Below are positions 1 to 8,176 of a stretch of 64,000 nt of DNA, piece by piece (the first letter of the stretch is position 1; the number at the start of each line of letters is the position of its first letter). Both the position numbers and the translations under genes were made by a program. Below the pieces are notes generated by a model that worked only from the letters and a program-made list of their open reading frames with translations, was not told where the DNA came from and did not search any database. This stretch comes from Chloroflexales bacterium ZM16-3 (GTDB lineage Bacteria; Chloroflexota; Chloroflexia; Chloroflexales; Chloroflexaceae), in the NCBI GenBank assembly GCA_004138175.2, contig RYFE02000018.1, forward strand, positions 34,269 to 98,268, given 5' to 3'.

Positions 1-1359
1 ATCTTGCAGCACAAAGCTCTTGCCAATCCCCGACTCACCCTCCAGCAAGATCACGCTCGGCCGCCCGCCGACCGCCCGCTCAGCGGCTGCGGCCAGCGCC
101 TTGCGCTCCTCGGCGCGCCCGATCAGCGCCACCGCATCGGGCATGTAGCGCTGGAGGGCCACCCCGCGCCCCACCCGCGCCCCACCCGAGATCACCCGCG
201 CTACCGGCACGCCCTCGCTGTGGCCCTTGGTGATCATCAGGCCCGGCTCGGTCGTCTGGTAGCGGCCGAGGATATCCGAGCACACCCGACCCGACACCAG
301 CACCTCGCCGGGCGCCGCGCCATACATCAGGTGCGCCGCTAGGTTCATATCGTCGCCCTGCGCGGTATAGACCCGGCGCTGCTGGCTTCCCACGGCACCT
401 ACGAAGAGGATACCCACCGTCACCGCCGCCCGGTCGATCAGGCCACGGTCGCGCAGCTCCAGGCAGCAGCCCACCGCCCGGCTGGGGTCGTCGCCGCGGG
501 CCACGGGTGCCCCGAAGAGCATCACGAAGACAGCGCCCTTATCGCCGACCTCGACCTCATTCAGCCAGCCGCCCCAGCGCAGCACCACGGCCTGGGCCTG
601 GGCAACCAGCCGGTGCAGCTCCTCGGGGCGGCCGGGCATAGCGAAGGCGGCGAAGGCCGGTACACAGCGTCGATACTCGGCCACCAGGTCGTGGTAGCGC
701 AGCCGCTCGGCGAAGGTGGGCGGCAGAAAATGCTCCCAGCTCAGGGTGCTCACCGGCTCAATCGCCGTGATAGTCTGCGTCTCAGCGTCATCGCTGAGGT
801 GCGGCGCCTCATCGACATGGATGGTGCCAGGTGCGGCCAGCCGCTCGGCCCCAGTCGCCGCGTCCATCGCTGGCCCGCAGATCACGAGGTGCAGCCCGTG
901 GCTGGGCAGCCCCGCCAGCACTACATAGGCCATCCCGGCGCTTACCCCGATCCGCAGGTCGAGGCGGAACGGCCCCTGCGGCGTGCTGATTGCGGGCAGC
1001 GTGATCAGCGCCGCCACCATGGCCTCGCCGCAGCGGCGTGCCACATCAATGTCGGTGCGGTCAGGCCACCAGGCGGTCAGGGCATCGCCAGCGATCGCGA
1101 CCACATCACCGCCATGGGCGATGATCGTGTCGATCAGCGCGTCGAAGAACCTGGTGAGCGAGTTGTGCAGGCGCTCGGCACCGTCGGGTAGCCCCGCGAA
1201 GGTGGCCGTGAGCCGGGTGAATCCGCTCAGGTCGGCGTAGAGGATTGTCGCGTTGCAGCGGTGGACGAGCCCCGGCTGAAGCGCTGGCGTGCCGATACGC
1301 TCGATCAGCCAGTGCGGGAGGAAGGGGCGTAGAAATGGGCTCGCCAGATCGTGGTTCAT
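1..1359 (-). CDS. Adenylate/guanylate cyclase-AAA ATPase fusion protein (3' end outside window)
   Basis: The minus strand reads from an ATG at 1359 and stays open to the window edge. The N-terminal cyclase domain shows ATILYADLSGFTRL and GGDVVAIAGDAL, the metal-binding and GD signatures of class III nucleotide cyclases. A second, more diverged cyclase domain follows (GGWLNEVEVGDKGAVFVM, then GDDMNLAAHLM). Just before the edge comes a P-loop, LLEGESGIGKSF, starting an AAA/STAND-type ATPase. This order (two cyclase domains, then ATPase, usually with TPR repeats) is known for large soluble signalling cyclases, so the missing part probably continues that way. Whether both cyclase domains are active cannot be told here. 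Confidence 0.85.
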   Translation of the reverse strand, partial: MNHDLASPFLRPFLPHWLIERIGTPALQPGLVHRCNATILYADLSGFTRLTATFAGLPDGAERLHNSLTRFFDALIDTIIAHGGDVVAIAGDALTAWWPDRTDIDVARRCGEAMVAALITLPAISTPQGPFRLDLRIGVSAGMAYVVLAGLPSHGLHLVICGPAMDAATGAERLAAPGTIHVDEAPHLSDDAETQTITAIEPVSTLSWEHFLPPTFAERLRYHDLVAEYRRCVPAFAAFAMPGRPEELHRLVAQAQAVVLRWGGWLNEVEVGDKGAVFVMLFGAPVARGDDPSRAVGCCLELRDRGLIDRAAVTVGILFVGAVGSQQRRVYTAQGDDMNLAAHLMYGAAPGEVLVSGRVCSDILGRYQTTEPGLMITKGHSEGVPVARVISGGARVGRGVALQRYMPDAVALIGRAEERKALAAAAERAVGGRPSVILLEGESGIGKSFVLQD

Positions 1360-1739
1360 CGCGCCATCGGGTCGCTGTGTGGCCGGTTGGCACGCGCACG
1401 CCGGAACGATTTCGGCGTGCGCACTCGTATTCTACACTACGTCACATACTTGTGCCGTGCGCCCCCGTTTTAGAGGGGAATGATCTAAACGTGTATCCGC
1501 TGTCGATTTGGGTGGGGCTGTGGGGATATTCAGGGCTGTGCCCGCTATCGCAAACTTTATGCTATACTGAACTCGCCCGCTCGTGCCGGCCCGTGGTGCC
1601 GTGCCCACCCTCAATCTTAAGCATCCGCACGAGAGATCTCCTGTTTGCCTGACTGCTGCGCACTGGCGAGAGCCGGCGCGGTCGCACGCTGTCAGGCCTA
1701 TGTGCCCCGCCCCCCTATGGGCTTAAGGAAGGTATTGTT
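1360..1739. other. Divergent intergenic region
   Basis: This 380-base gap separates the divergent cyclase and rluB genes. A -10-like TATACT lies at 1563-1568 without a convincing -35, and a ribosome binding site TAAGGAAG lies at 1723-1730 before the GTG start of rluB. No other structure is evident. Confidence 0.4.
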
Positions 1740-4076
1740 GTGAGTGCAGAACGTTTGCAGAAGGTGCTCGCTAGTGCGGGCATCGCGTCCCGTCGCGACT
1801 GCGAGGGCCTGATCGCAGCTGGTCGCGTTTCAGTGAATGGCCGCGTGATCCAGGAGCCCGGCACCCGGGTTGATCTCGATGCGGATGTGGTTGAGGTTGA
1901 CGGCAAGCCCGTCCGTAAGCCGACGGAGCGCACCTACCTGGTGCTGCATAAGCCGGTCGGCTTTGTCTCGACGGTTGATGACCCCCAGGGTCGCCCGACG
2001 GTGCTCGATCTGGTTGATGTCCCCGCCCGCGTCTATCCCGTGGGCCGCCTCGATGTTGATAGCGAGGGCCTTCTCCTGCTCACCGATGATGGCGAGCTGA
2101 CCCACCAGCTCACCCACCCGCGCTTCGAGATCGAGAAGGAGTATCGCGCGCTCCTCGACCGCCCGCTCGACTCTGATGCCCTGCGCCAGTGGCGTGAGGG
2201 CGTGCTGCTCAACGGTGAGCCGACGGCACCGGCCTGGGTCGATCTGAGCGAGACGACCGAGGAGGGGCCGTGGTTCCGCGTTGTGCTGCGCGAGGGGCGC
2301 AAGCGCCAGATCCGCGAGGTCGCCCGCCTCCTCGGCTACGAGGTGCAGCGGCTGATCCGCATTCGCGAGGGTGACCTCCATCTTGGCGACCTGCCGCTCC
2401 GCCAGTGGCGGCTGCTTACCCCAGAGGAGATCGCCTCGCTCCACGCCCATGTGGCGTCGCGGCCCCGTGAGGCGACTTCTGCTGCGCAGGTTGAGCGTTC
2501 GGCGCGCCCGCGCTCCGAGGGACGCCGCGAGGATGCGCGACCTGAGCGCCCGCGCTCCGAGGGACGCCGCGAGGATGCGGGGCCGGATCGCCCGCGCAGC
2601 GGTGGGTATGCGCCGCGTCGGGACGAGGGCCAGGGTGGCGGTGGCTACGGCCCGCGTCGGGACGAGGGCCAGGGCCAGCGATCTCGCACCGGCGGGGTCT
2701 ATGGTCAGCGTCGGGACGAGGGACAGGGTCAGGGCGGCGGCGGGTACGGCCCGCGCCGGGACGAGGGCCAGGGCGGACGGGGCGGCTACGGCGGCCCACG
2801 TCGGGACGAGGGCCAGGGTGGCGGCGGGTATGCGCCGCGTCGGGACGAGGGCCAGGGTCCGCGTAGCGGCGGGTATGCGCCGCGCCGGGACGAGGGCCAG
2901 GGCGGACGGGGCGGCTACGGCGCCCCGCGCCGCGACGAGGGCCAGGGACAGCGATCCCGCACCGGCGGGGTCTATGGTCAGCGTCGGGACGAGGGCCAGG
3001 GTCAGGGCGGCGGCGGGTACGGCCCGCGTCGGGACGAGGGCCAGGGCTCGCGTAGCGGCGGGTATGCGCCGCGCCGGGACGAGGGCCAGGGCGGCGGCGG
3101 GTACGGCCCGCGCCGGGACGAGGGCCAGGGCGGCGGCGGGTACGGCCCGCGCCGGGATGAGGGTCAGGGCTCGCGCAGCGGTGGGTATGCGCCGCGCCGG
3201 GACGAGGGTCAGGGCGGCGGCGGGTACGGCCCGCGCCGGGATGAGGGCCAGGGCTCACGCAGCGGTGGCAGCGGTGGGTACGGCCCGCGTCGGGACGAGG
3301 GTCAGGGCGGACGAGGCGGCTACGGCGGCCCGCGCCGGGACGAGGGCCAGGGCTCGCGCAGCGGTGGCAGCGGCGGGTACGGCCCGCGTCGGGACGAGGG
3401 TCAGGGCTCGCGCAGCGGTGGCTACGGCCCGCGCCGGGATGAGGGCCAGGGCTCGCGCAGCGGTGGCAGCGGCGGCTACGGCCCGCGCCGCGACGAGGGC
3501 CAGGGCGGGCGATCCCGCACCGGCGGCGTCTATGGTCAGCGGCGGGACGAGGGCCAGGGTCAGGGCGGCGGTGGCAGCAACTACGGCCCGCGCCGGGACG
3601 AGGGCCAGGGCGGGCGGGGTGGCTACGGCGGCCCGCGCCGCGACGACAGCCAGAGCCGTCCCATTCGTGAGGGCTATAGCCCCTTCCGCAGCGACCGTGG
3701 CCGGAGTGACTCGGACAGCTCATTCGGTCGTGGACGTGACAATAGCGAGAATCGTGACTCGCGCCCGCGTCGCCCCGACTACGATAACCGCCCGGCCCGC
3801 GACGCGGGCGCGCCCCCGCGTACTGATCGTCCGCGCGCCCAGGATCGCCCTGCGCGCGACGAGCGTATGGATGCGCCGGATCGTCGTCGGGCCGAGGAGC
3901 GCCCTGCCCCTGAGCAGCGCGAGCGCCCCGATCCCCGTCCGCGTGATACGCCCGCTCCGGAGCGTGCCTCTAGCGTGACGCGTGGTCGAACTGGTGCGGG
4001 CGTGTTCCGCCCCCGCCCAGGTGGTCGCCCGAACTTCCAGATCCGCCCCCGCGCAAAGAGCGAGGATAAGGAGTAA
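1740..4076 (+). CDS. rluB: 23S rRNA pseudouridine synthase (RluB/RsuA family) with long RG-rich repeat tail
   Basis: Converts a uridine in rRNA to pseudouridine. The start is GTG at 1740, nine bases after TAAGGAAG. Residues 1-60 form an S4 RNA-binding domain (RLQKVLASAGIASRRDCE). The synthase domain carries VGRLDVDSEGLLLLTDDGEL with catalytic Asp105 and the C-terminal EGRKRQIREVARLLG motif. The catalytic part ends near residue 245, the usual length of the family. Residues about 290-637 are then about 22 copies of an RRDEGQG unit, mostly introduced by YGP, YAP or YGQ and spaced by GGG, GRGG or SRSGG linkers, followed by another Arg/Asp/Pro-rich stretch to 778. The tail is certainly disordered and resembles RGG-type RNA-binding segments; its role is inference. 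Confidence 0.9.
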   Translation: MSAERLQKVLASAGIASRRDCEGLIAAGRVSVNGRVIQEPGTRVDLDADVVEVDGKPVRKPTERTYLVLHKPVGFVSTVDDPQGRPTVLDLVDVPARVYPVGRLDVDSEGLLLLTDDGELTHQLTHPRFEIEKEYRALLDRPLDSDALRQWREGVLLNGEPTAPAWVDLSETTEEGPWFRVVLREGRKRQIREVARLLGYEVQRLIRIREGDLHLGDLPLRQWRLLTPEEIASLHAHVASRPREATSAAQVERSARPRSEGRREDARPERPRSEGRREDAGPDRPRSGGYAPRRDEGQGGGGYGPRRDEGQGQRSRTGGVYGQRRDEGQGQGGGGYGPRRDEGQGGRGGYGGPRRDEGQGGGGYAPRRDEGQGPRSGGYAPRRDEGQGGRGGYGAPRRDEGQGQRSRTGGVYGQRRDEGQGQGGGGYGPRRDEGQGSRSGGYAPRRDEGQGGGGYGPRRDEGQGGGGYGPRRDEGQGSRSGGYAPRRDEGQGGGGYGPRRDEGQGSRSGGSGGYGPRRDEGQGGRGGYGGPRRDEGQGSRSGGSGGYGPRRDEGQGSRSGGYGPRRDEGQGSRSGGSGGYGPRRDEGQGGRSRTGGVYGQRRDEGQGQGGGGSNYGPRRDEGQGGRGGYGGPRRDDSQSRPIREGYSPFRSDRGRSDSDSSFGRGRDNSENRDSRPRRPDYDNRPARDAGAPPRTDRPRAQDRPARDERMDAPDRRRAEERPAPEQRERPDPRPRDTPAPERASSVTRGRTGAGVFRPRPGGRPNFQIRPRAKSEDKE
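2587..3650 (+). repeat. In-frame tandem repeats coding the RluB tail
   Basis: Imperfect tandem units of roughly 30-60 bases centred on CGGGACGAGGGCCAGGG encode RRDEGQG. Array units are near identical in DNA as well as protein, with most differences at third positions, as expected from recent expansion by slippage or unequal crossing over. The reading frame is kept throughout. The repeats also keep other frames open, which makes long false ORFs on both strands. Confidence 0.9.
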
Positions 4077-4092
4077 CAAGTAGGACGCCCAA

Positions 4093-4138
4093 AAAAGGGG
4101 TGTGTGGCAGGCTATAAGCTTGCCGCACACCCCCTTTT
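4093..4138. terminator. Bidirectional rho-independent terminator
   Basis: AAAAGGGGTGTGTGGCA pairs with the complementary arm ending CCCCCTTTT across a short loop. The A-run on one side and T-run on the other serve both the rluB gene from the left and the convergent CoA-binding gene from the right. Confidence 0.8.
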
Positions 4139-4153
4139 GCTTGCCTTTGCAGC

Positions 4154-4582
4154 TTAGGCATGGATCGGCTCGATGCCCCGCATAAGCCGCCGGTGCTCGA
4201 TTGCCATACAGCGATCCATCGTCACCGGTATGCCAGCCGCTTTGGCTCGCTCGGCCGCCTCATTATGGACCACGCCGAGCTGCATCCAGACGGCGCGCGC
4301 CCCGATAGCGATCGCATCCTCCACGATCTCCGGCACGAACTCGGAGCGGCGGAAGATCACCACCACATCAACCGGCTGCGCAATATCGCGCAGCGAGGCA
4401 TATGGCCGCTCGTTGATGACGTGGCCCTCTAGGTTGGGGTTCACTGGGATAATACCGTAGCCGTTGCGCTTAAGGAACCGGGCGACCCCGTTCGAGTCCC
4501 GCTTGGGGTCATCGCTCATCCCAACGATGGCGATCGTCCGCGCATCCTTCAGCAGATTACGAACCTCGTTCTCGGACATCAT
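4154..4582 (-). CDS. CoA-binding domain protein (YccU-like)
   Basis: A 142-residue single-domain protein that is all CoA_binding_2 Rossmann fold: TIAIVGMSDDPKRDSNGVARFL forms the nucleotide-binding loop, followed by GYGIIPVNPN, VDVVVIFRRSEFVPEIVEDAI and AVWMQLGVVHNEAA. These match the small family of CoA-binding proteins widespread in bacteria; the cysteine of the usual MDRCM motif is present near the end. The family lacks an assigned reaction. It is convergent with rluB and shares the terminator at 4093-4138. Confidence 0.85.
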   Translation of the reverse strand: MMSENEVRNLLKDARTIAIVGMSDDPKRDSNGVARFLKRNGYGIIPVNPNLEGHVINERPYASLRDIAQPVDVVVIFRRSEFVPEIVEDAIAIGARAVWMQLGVVHNEAAERAKAAGIPVTMDRCMAIEHRRLMRGIEPIHA

Positions 4583-4732
4583 GGCTCAGTTCTCCTTCAT
4601 TCTTGTGATGCCTTGTGACGTATATGGGCATCATTCCTCATGGATATGAATATTTGATGACGAGCTGTCAGGCTATGTCCAGCCTGTCGAATTGGTTGGT
4701 AGGCCCACGAATAGTGCCTATGACACTATGCC

Positions 4733-4760
4733 TTGACAATGCGAGGCTTGGTGATATAAA
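4733..4760 (+). promoter_or_regulatory. Sigma-70-type promoter of the auracyanin-like gene
   Basis: TTGACA at 4733-4738 and TATAAA at 4755-4760 are separated by 16 bases and lie 68 bases before the start codon of the downstream lipoprotein. Confidence 0.6.
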
Positions 4761-4827
4761 TGAGCGTGTCCCGGTTATTCGTGATAAAATACACATCTTT
4801 GGTGTCTGACAGCAAAGGAAGAGTTCA

Positions 4828-5313
4828 ATGAACATTCAGTTGCGCACGCTTATGATCTCTACTGTCCTTGGTCTATCGCTTTTGCTGACGGCATGTGGAG
4901 GCAGCACCTCCTCGTCCGCTGCAACCGCGATCCCCAGCACCGGCCCTGTCACCCTGGAGCTTGGCTCGGCAGGTGATAACTTGGCCTTCAATAAGACGGC
5001 GCTGACCGTCTTCTCGGGCCAGCAGGTCACGATCAAATTCACCGACAACTCGACGGCCCTGCAGCACAACTGGGTGCTGGTGAAGGGTGGCGATGACTTG
5101 GCCCAGCAGGTTGCCACCGAAGGTCTGGTCGCTGGTGCCGACAAGAACTACCTGCCGACCGACCCGGCCAACATCATCGCCAACACGCCCTTGTCCAACG
5201 CTGGCCAGACCGTTGAGACCAGCTTTACCGCCCCTGCCCCCGGCACCTACACTTACTTCTGCACCGTTCCCGGCCACTACCCGCTGATGAAGGGCACACT
5301 GACCGTTAACTAG
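4828..5313 (+). CDS. Auracyanin-like type 1 copper lipoprotein
   Basis: A 161-residue small blue copper protein expected to shuttle electrons outside the membrane. A lipobox LTAC with Cys23 follows a hydrophobic signal segment, then a Ser/Thr-rich linker, then one cupredoxin domain. The four copper ligands are visible: His80 (LQHNW), then Cys145, His150 and Met154 in YFCTVPGHYPLMKG. The architecture (lipid anchor, linker, azurin-like fold) matches auracyanins of Chloroflexota, which link alternative complex III to the photosynthetic or respiratory chain. An SD (AAGGAAGAG) precedes ATG. It is monocistronic between its own promoter and terminator. A plastocyanin/azurin-family protein with another partner is the alternative. 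Confidence 0.85.
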   Translation: MNIQLRTLMISTVLGLSLLLTACGGSTSSSAATAIPSTGPVTLELGSAGDNLAFNKTALTVFSGQQVTIKFTDNSTALQHNWVLVKGGDDLAQQVATEGLVAGADKNYLPTDPANIIANTPLSNAGQTVETSFTAPAPGTYTYFCTVPGHYPLMKGTLTVN

Positions 5314-5334
5314 CTCCGGTTCTGCCGTAGCTAT

Positions 5335-5369
5335 AACGAAGCCCCACTCGTTGCGAGTGGGGCTTCGTT
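5335..5369 (+). terminator. Rho-independent terminator after the auracyanin-like gene
   Basis: AACGAAGCCCCACTCG pairs with CGAGTGGGGCTTCGTT around a TTG loop, 21 bases after the stop codon. Confidence 0.8.
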
Positions 5370-5424
5370 GCCATCTATGTTTCGTCTGTGTCGCTGAGAT
5401 AGCGGCCATTGTCTCGCTTACGCG

Positions 5425-5841
5425 TTAGCTCGTCTGGTGAACCTGCCGGATTTGCACAAGGAAGTGCTGCTCAATCTCGCGAGAGATAGCTACCTCCATC
5501 GTGCTGAGCGGAAGCTTGCGAACTTCCTCAAAGAACCAGCGCACCATGCTTGCCTGGTGCTCGGCGGTTACGCCGCTTCGAGGGAGCACGCCATGTGCCC
5601 AGCGAAGCTCTTGGTCTGCCAGCGACGGAAGATCGAAGATGAGCACTGATCGCACAAGATCATTCAGTCGCTCCACTGCGACCTCTGAGAGCCGGGCGAT
5701 GGGCGGGTAGTTTTCTTCGAGCCGTAAGGTTCGTGTCAGCTCAGGATATGCTGCCAGAAGCCGGGATGATACCCGGTCGCACAGTTGCTGCTGCTGGCTC
5801 CTGAGTTGGTCGGCAAGCCTGGTAGCTGCAACGCTTTCCAT
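5425..5841 (-). CDS. Hypothetical all-helical protein
   Basis: A 138-residue soluble protein that I do not recognise. It reads as a run of amphipathic helices (ADQLRSQQQQLCDRVSSRLL, ELTRTLRLEENYPPIARLSEVAVERLND, MVRWFFEEVRKLPLSTMEVAISREI) without membrane segments or metal motifs. The length and helicity would fit a small sensor or partner domain, but nothing in the sequence fixes a function. A 7+1+7 inverted repeat lies 26-40 bases upstream of the start, suggesting it is regulated. It is transcribed away from the hairpin repeats at 5971-6047. Confidence 0.65.
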   Translation of the reverse strand: MESVAATRLADQLRSQQQQLCDRVSSRLLAAYPELTRTLRLEENYPPIARLSEVAVERLNDLVRSVLIFDLPSLADQELRWAHGVLPRSGVTAEHQASMVRWFFEEVRKLPLSTMEVAISREIEQHFLVQIRQVHQTS

Positions 5842-5866
5842 ATCCTGCCCTTCCCCTCTGGTGCAA

Positions 5867-5881
5867 TGTTGTCCGACAACA
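5867..5881. promoter_or_regulatory. Inverted repeat, possible operator
   Basis: TGTTGTC-C-GACAACA is a perfect 7-base inverted repeat with one central base. The inner GTC-N-GAC spacing resembles GntR-family operators (inference). It sits just upstream of the helical hypothetical gene. Confidence 0.4.
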
Positions 5882-5944
5882 ACATTATAGCACTATCTCA
5901 ACTTTTTGTGATAGGGGGATTCCCCTTTTCCAGGGCTGTTGCAA

Positions 5945-6047
5945 CGTCCTGGGGCTTCGCCCATACCCGGTTTTTTGTTGGGTTTGGGCGGCGAAGCCGC
6001 CCAAACCCAACAAAAAAATTCTGCGGGGGCGGCGAAGCCGCCCCCGC
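5945..6047. repeat. Composite double-hairpin repeat, copy 1
   Basis: After CCTGGGGCTTCGCCC come two perfect hairpins. The first (5971-6017) has long arms TTTTTTGTTGGGTTTGGGCG and the complement around GAA, and looks like a two-way terminator. The second (6023-6047) is GCGGGGGCGGC-GAA-GCCGCCCCCGC. A second copy with the same order but different first-hairpin arms lies at 19520-19617. Confidence 0.75.
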
Positions 6048-6067
6048 GCCGCCCGGTGGGGGCGCGG

Positions 6068-7405
6068 CTACCGCATCACGATTGGCAGATGGATGTGATA
6101 CACCGGTAGCCCGGCTAGCTCGCGGTAAACCAGGAAAGCGAGGCGACGTGTAGATGGCTCGCCGTTTATGTCGTAGCATGCACCGCCTGGACATTCAGTG
6201 CTGATAGTGAATGGGATCCGCACCATCCCCCAGCGCTGTGCGCCGGGGTTATCGGCCGGTGGGAAGTCCTCATACTTAAACCAGAAGATCCGCACCACGT
6301 CGCCCCTGGCGGCCATCGCGGTGTAGACGGCCCGTAAGAAGGCGGCCTGGTCGGCATCGTTCTGCTGTTTGAAGGCGGTGTTATAGCCGATCTCGGTGAT
6401 CCAGTAGCGCCGTGCCGGGTCCTGCACCTCGGCGAGCACGCTGCGGATGCTGGTCAGCCGATCATTGATCAGGTCTGAGTCGGCCTGAAGGCTCAGCCGG
6501 ATCTCCTCGGGGTAGGGATGGTAGCCCAGTCCGTCGAGCGGGTAGGCTCCGTAGGTCTTGAGGTACTCCTGGAAGGGCTCGCCCGTGACTGGTGCTGAAG
6601 GGCTCGTGCTCGTCTCTAGGCTGTAGCCGTAGATCTGCCGTAGGTAGTCGGTGTCGCTCAGGTATCCCGTCTGGCCTTGATCTAGGGTGCCCTTGGGGTG
6701 CAGCCCTCCGACGATCACCTGCACATTGTCGCGCCATGGTGCGCCGTCGGCGGGCTGTGGGTGCTTGAGCAGCCGGTAGAACTTGGTGTGTAGCCGTGCC
6801 GCCAGGGAGGCCGGTACTCCCTGCCCCTTAGCGGTCAGCCGATTCTGCTCGTTCAGTACTTCGTAGGCCGCCACCGTGCCCTGGTAGTGCGTGGCGATTC
6901 CCAGCGCTCGCCCAAGCCAGCGCTGCATATACGGGTTGACTCCGCCGCCATAGATCGAGTCGGTGGTGAAGGGCCCTGCCCCGATCCCGTCGGTGGTGTT
7001 GAGCGGCTCTGCGACCTCTTTGACGACGCCGAACCCCAGGAGGCCGAGCACCTGTAGCCCGTGGCGCGGGGCCACCTCGTTGATGAAGTAGTCGTAGCGG
7101 GCAAAGGTGCGGTCGAGCGCCGCCGCGTCATCACCCTCCACAAAGAACTCTAGCCGCACCCAGCGCACCCCCGCCTCCTCTAGGATCTGCCCCATGCGCT
7201 CCTGGGAGACCCTGTTCGGCTCGTCGGGCAGGCCGGGGTAGGTGCCAAACTCGTACCACGGGTCGCGGATGACCATCCCCATCATGTCTGGGTCAAGCGC
7301 CTGAGATTGCGTCGAGGGTGAGCTTGTTGCCCCCGTAGGTGGCGTGCCGGTCACAATAATACAGATGCAGGCGGTTAGGATTGCCGCGCTGAGTTTATGG
7401 AACAT
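6068..7405 (-). CDS. Secreted clan GH-A glycoside hydrolase (GH5/GH39-like)
   Basis: Predicted secreted TIM-barrel glycosidase of 445 residues. I start at the ATG at 7405, preceded by GGGAG, since MFHKLSAAILTACICIIVTG is a signal peptide; an upstream ATG at 7450 would bury it. The mature protein contains VRWVRLEFF, AAYEVLNEQNR with the probable acid/base Glu, and YWITEIGYN with the probable nucleophile Glu, in the order and spacing of clan GH-A retaining enzymes. Substrate is unknown. The protein ends VYHIHLPIVMR: a short LP-[IL]-V-x-R tail like those I associate with exported Chloroflexota proteins. Its stop lies a few bases from the double-hairpin repeat. Confidence 0.8.
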   Translation of the reverse strand: MFHKLSAAILTACICIIVTGTPPTGATSSPSTQSQALDPDMMGMVIRDPWYEFGTYPGLPDEPNRVSQERMGQILEEAGVRWVRLEFFVEGDDAAALDRTFARYDYFINEVAPRHGLQVLGLLGFGVVKEVAEPLNTTDGIGAGPFTTDSIYGGGVNPYMQRWLGRALGIATHYQGTVAAYEVLNEQNRLTAKGQGVPASLAARLHTKFYRLLKHPQPADGAPWRDNVQVIVGGLHPKGTLDQGQTGYLSDTDYLRQIYGYSLETSTSPSAPVTGEPFQEYLKTYGAYPLDGLGYHPYPEEIRLSLQADSDLINDRLTSIRSVLAEVQDPARRYWITEIGYNTAFKQQNDADQAAFLRAVYTAMAARGDVVRIFWFKYEDFPPADNPGAQRWGMVRIPFTISTECPGGACYDINGEPSTRRLAFLVYRELAGLPVYHIHLPIVMR

Positions 7406-7465
7406 ATCTGGGCTCCCTTCGTCGGGTGAACTGCACAGGCAGTAGTGCAAACGTCACCCTGTTCA

Positions 7466-7540
7466 TGTCACGCTGAGCGCAGCGAAGCGTCCCGGTGTCC
7501 TTATCGCCCGCCGGGACGCTTCGCTGCGCTCAGCGTGACA
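7466..7540. repeat. REP-like palindrome, copy 1
   Basis: Arms TGTCACGCTGAGCGCAGCGA and its complement, each running on into AGCGTCCCGG, flank a variable centre. Related copies lie at 17614-17686 and 29255-29315. Confidence 0.8.
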
Positions 7541-7697
7541 GGGCGAGTTTTGCGGTATTGCCTGCATAGAGATAAACGCTGGCCCTCGGCCCATTCCTCC
7601 CTGCGCGGAGGCGCACGATCAGTGCTACCATCTCCCTGTCAGATCCGCCGCCGCCCGGCGTCTGCCGGTGGGCTGAATAGGCTTAAGGAGGATTAGG

Positions 7698-7961
7698 ATG
7701 AGCGATCTTAGCGCCCGGTTCACACAGGCAGCCCAGGATGTGCAGCAGCTCCCCAAACGCCCTGCGAATGATGCGCTTCTCAAGCTCTACGCGCTCTATA
7801 AGCAGGCCACGGTGGGCGATGTCAGCGGAGCGCGCCCCGGCGTCCTCGACATGGCTGGCCGCCTGAAGTATGATGCCTGGACGAAGCTGAAGGGCACGCC
7901 TGCCGAGCAGGCAATGGCCGACTACATCGCTTTTGTCGATCAGCTTAAGGCCGCCGCATAG
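7698..7961 (+). CDS. Acyl-CoA-binding protein (ACBP)
   Basis: An 87-residue four-helix protein that binds medium- and long-chain acyl-CoA in the cytoplasm. The family signature is intact: LYALYKQATVGDVSGARPG, then KYDAWTKLKGTPAEQAMADYI, covering the acyl-CoA phosphate and adenine contacts. Length equals the classic 86-90 residue ACBP. A strong SD (TTAAGGAGGA) precedes ATG and a perfect terminator follows, so it is a single-gene unit. ACBP is common in eukaryotes and patchy in bacteria. Confidence 0.92.
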   Translation: MSDLSARFTQAAQDVQQLPKRPANDALLKLYALYKQATVGDVSGARPGVLDMAGRLKYDAWTKLKGTPAEQAMADYIAFVDQLKAAA

Positions 7962-7974
7962 GGTGCCCCTCCCA

Positions 7975-8018
7975 ACAACGGACGACCAGCCATCGGCCCG
8001 TGGTCGGTCGTCCGTTGT
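7975..8018 (+). terminator. Terminator hairpin after ACBP
   Basis: ACAACGGACGACC pairs perfectly with GGTCGTCCGTTGT; no long T-run follows. Confidence 0.65.
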
Positions 8019-8176
8019 CGTGACTATGGCTATTATGTGCCCCCTTCTCTTCCCTGGGTCGTATTATCATATGGACAAAAGCCGTTGTCCCCCTCGTTCG
8101 GGATCATAGCTTTCCCGGTTTTTGCCGGCCTGGTTATGGCCACTGTGGTCCGATCAGCGCGGCTAGGAGTTCCTCT

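Noticed and set aside
2587..3650. CRISPR-like repeat array
   Set aside because: Units are coding, spacing is not constant, spacers are themselves repetitive and no cas genes are present.
2371..3978. Long ORFs in other frames over the RluB repeat tail (535 codons plus strand, 435 codons minus strand)
   Set aside because: The repeat unit has no stop in several frames, so these are by-products of the array; only the rluB frame has a start signal and a conserved domain.
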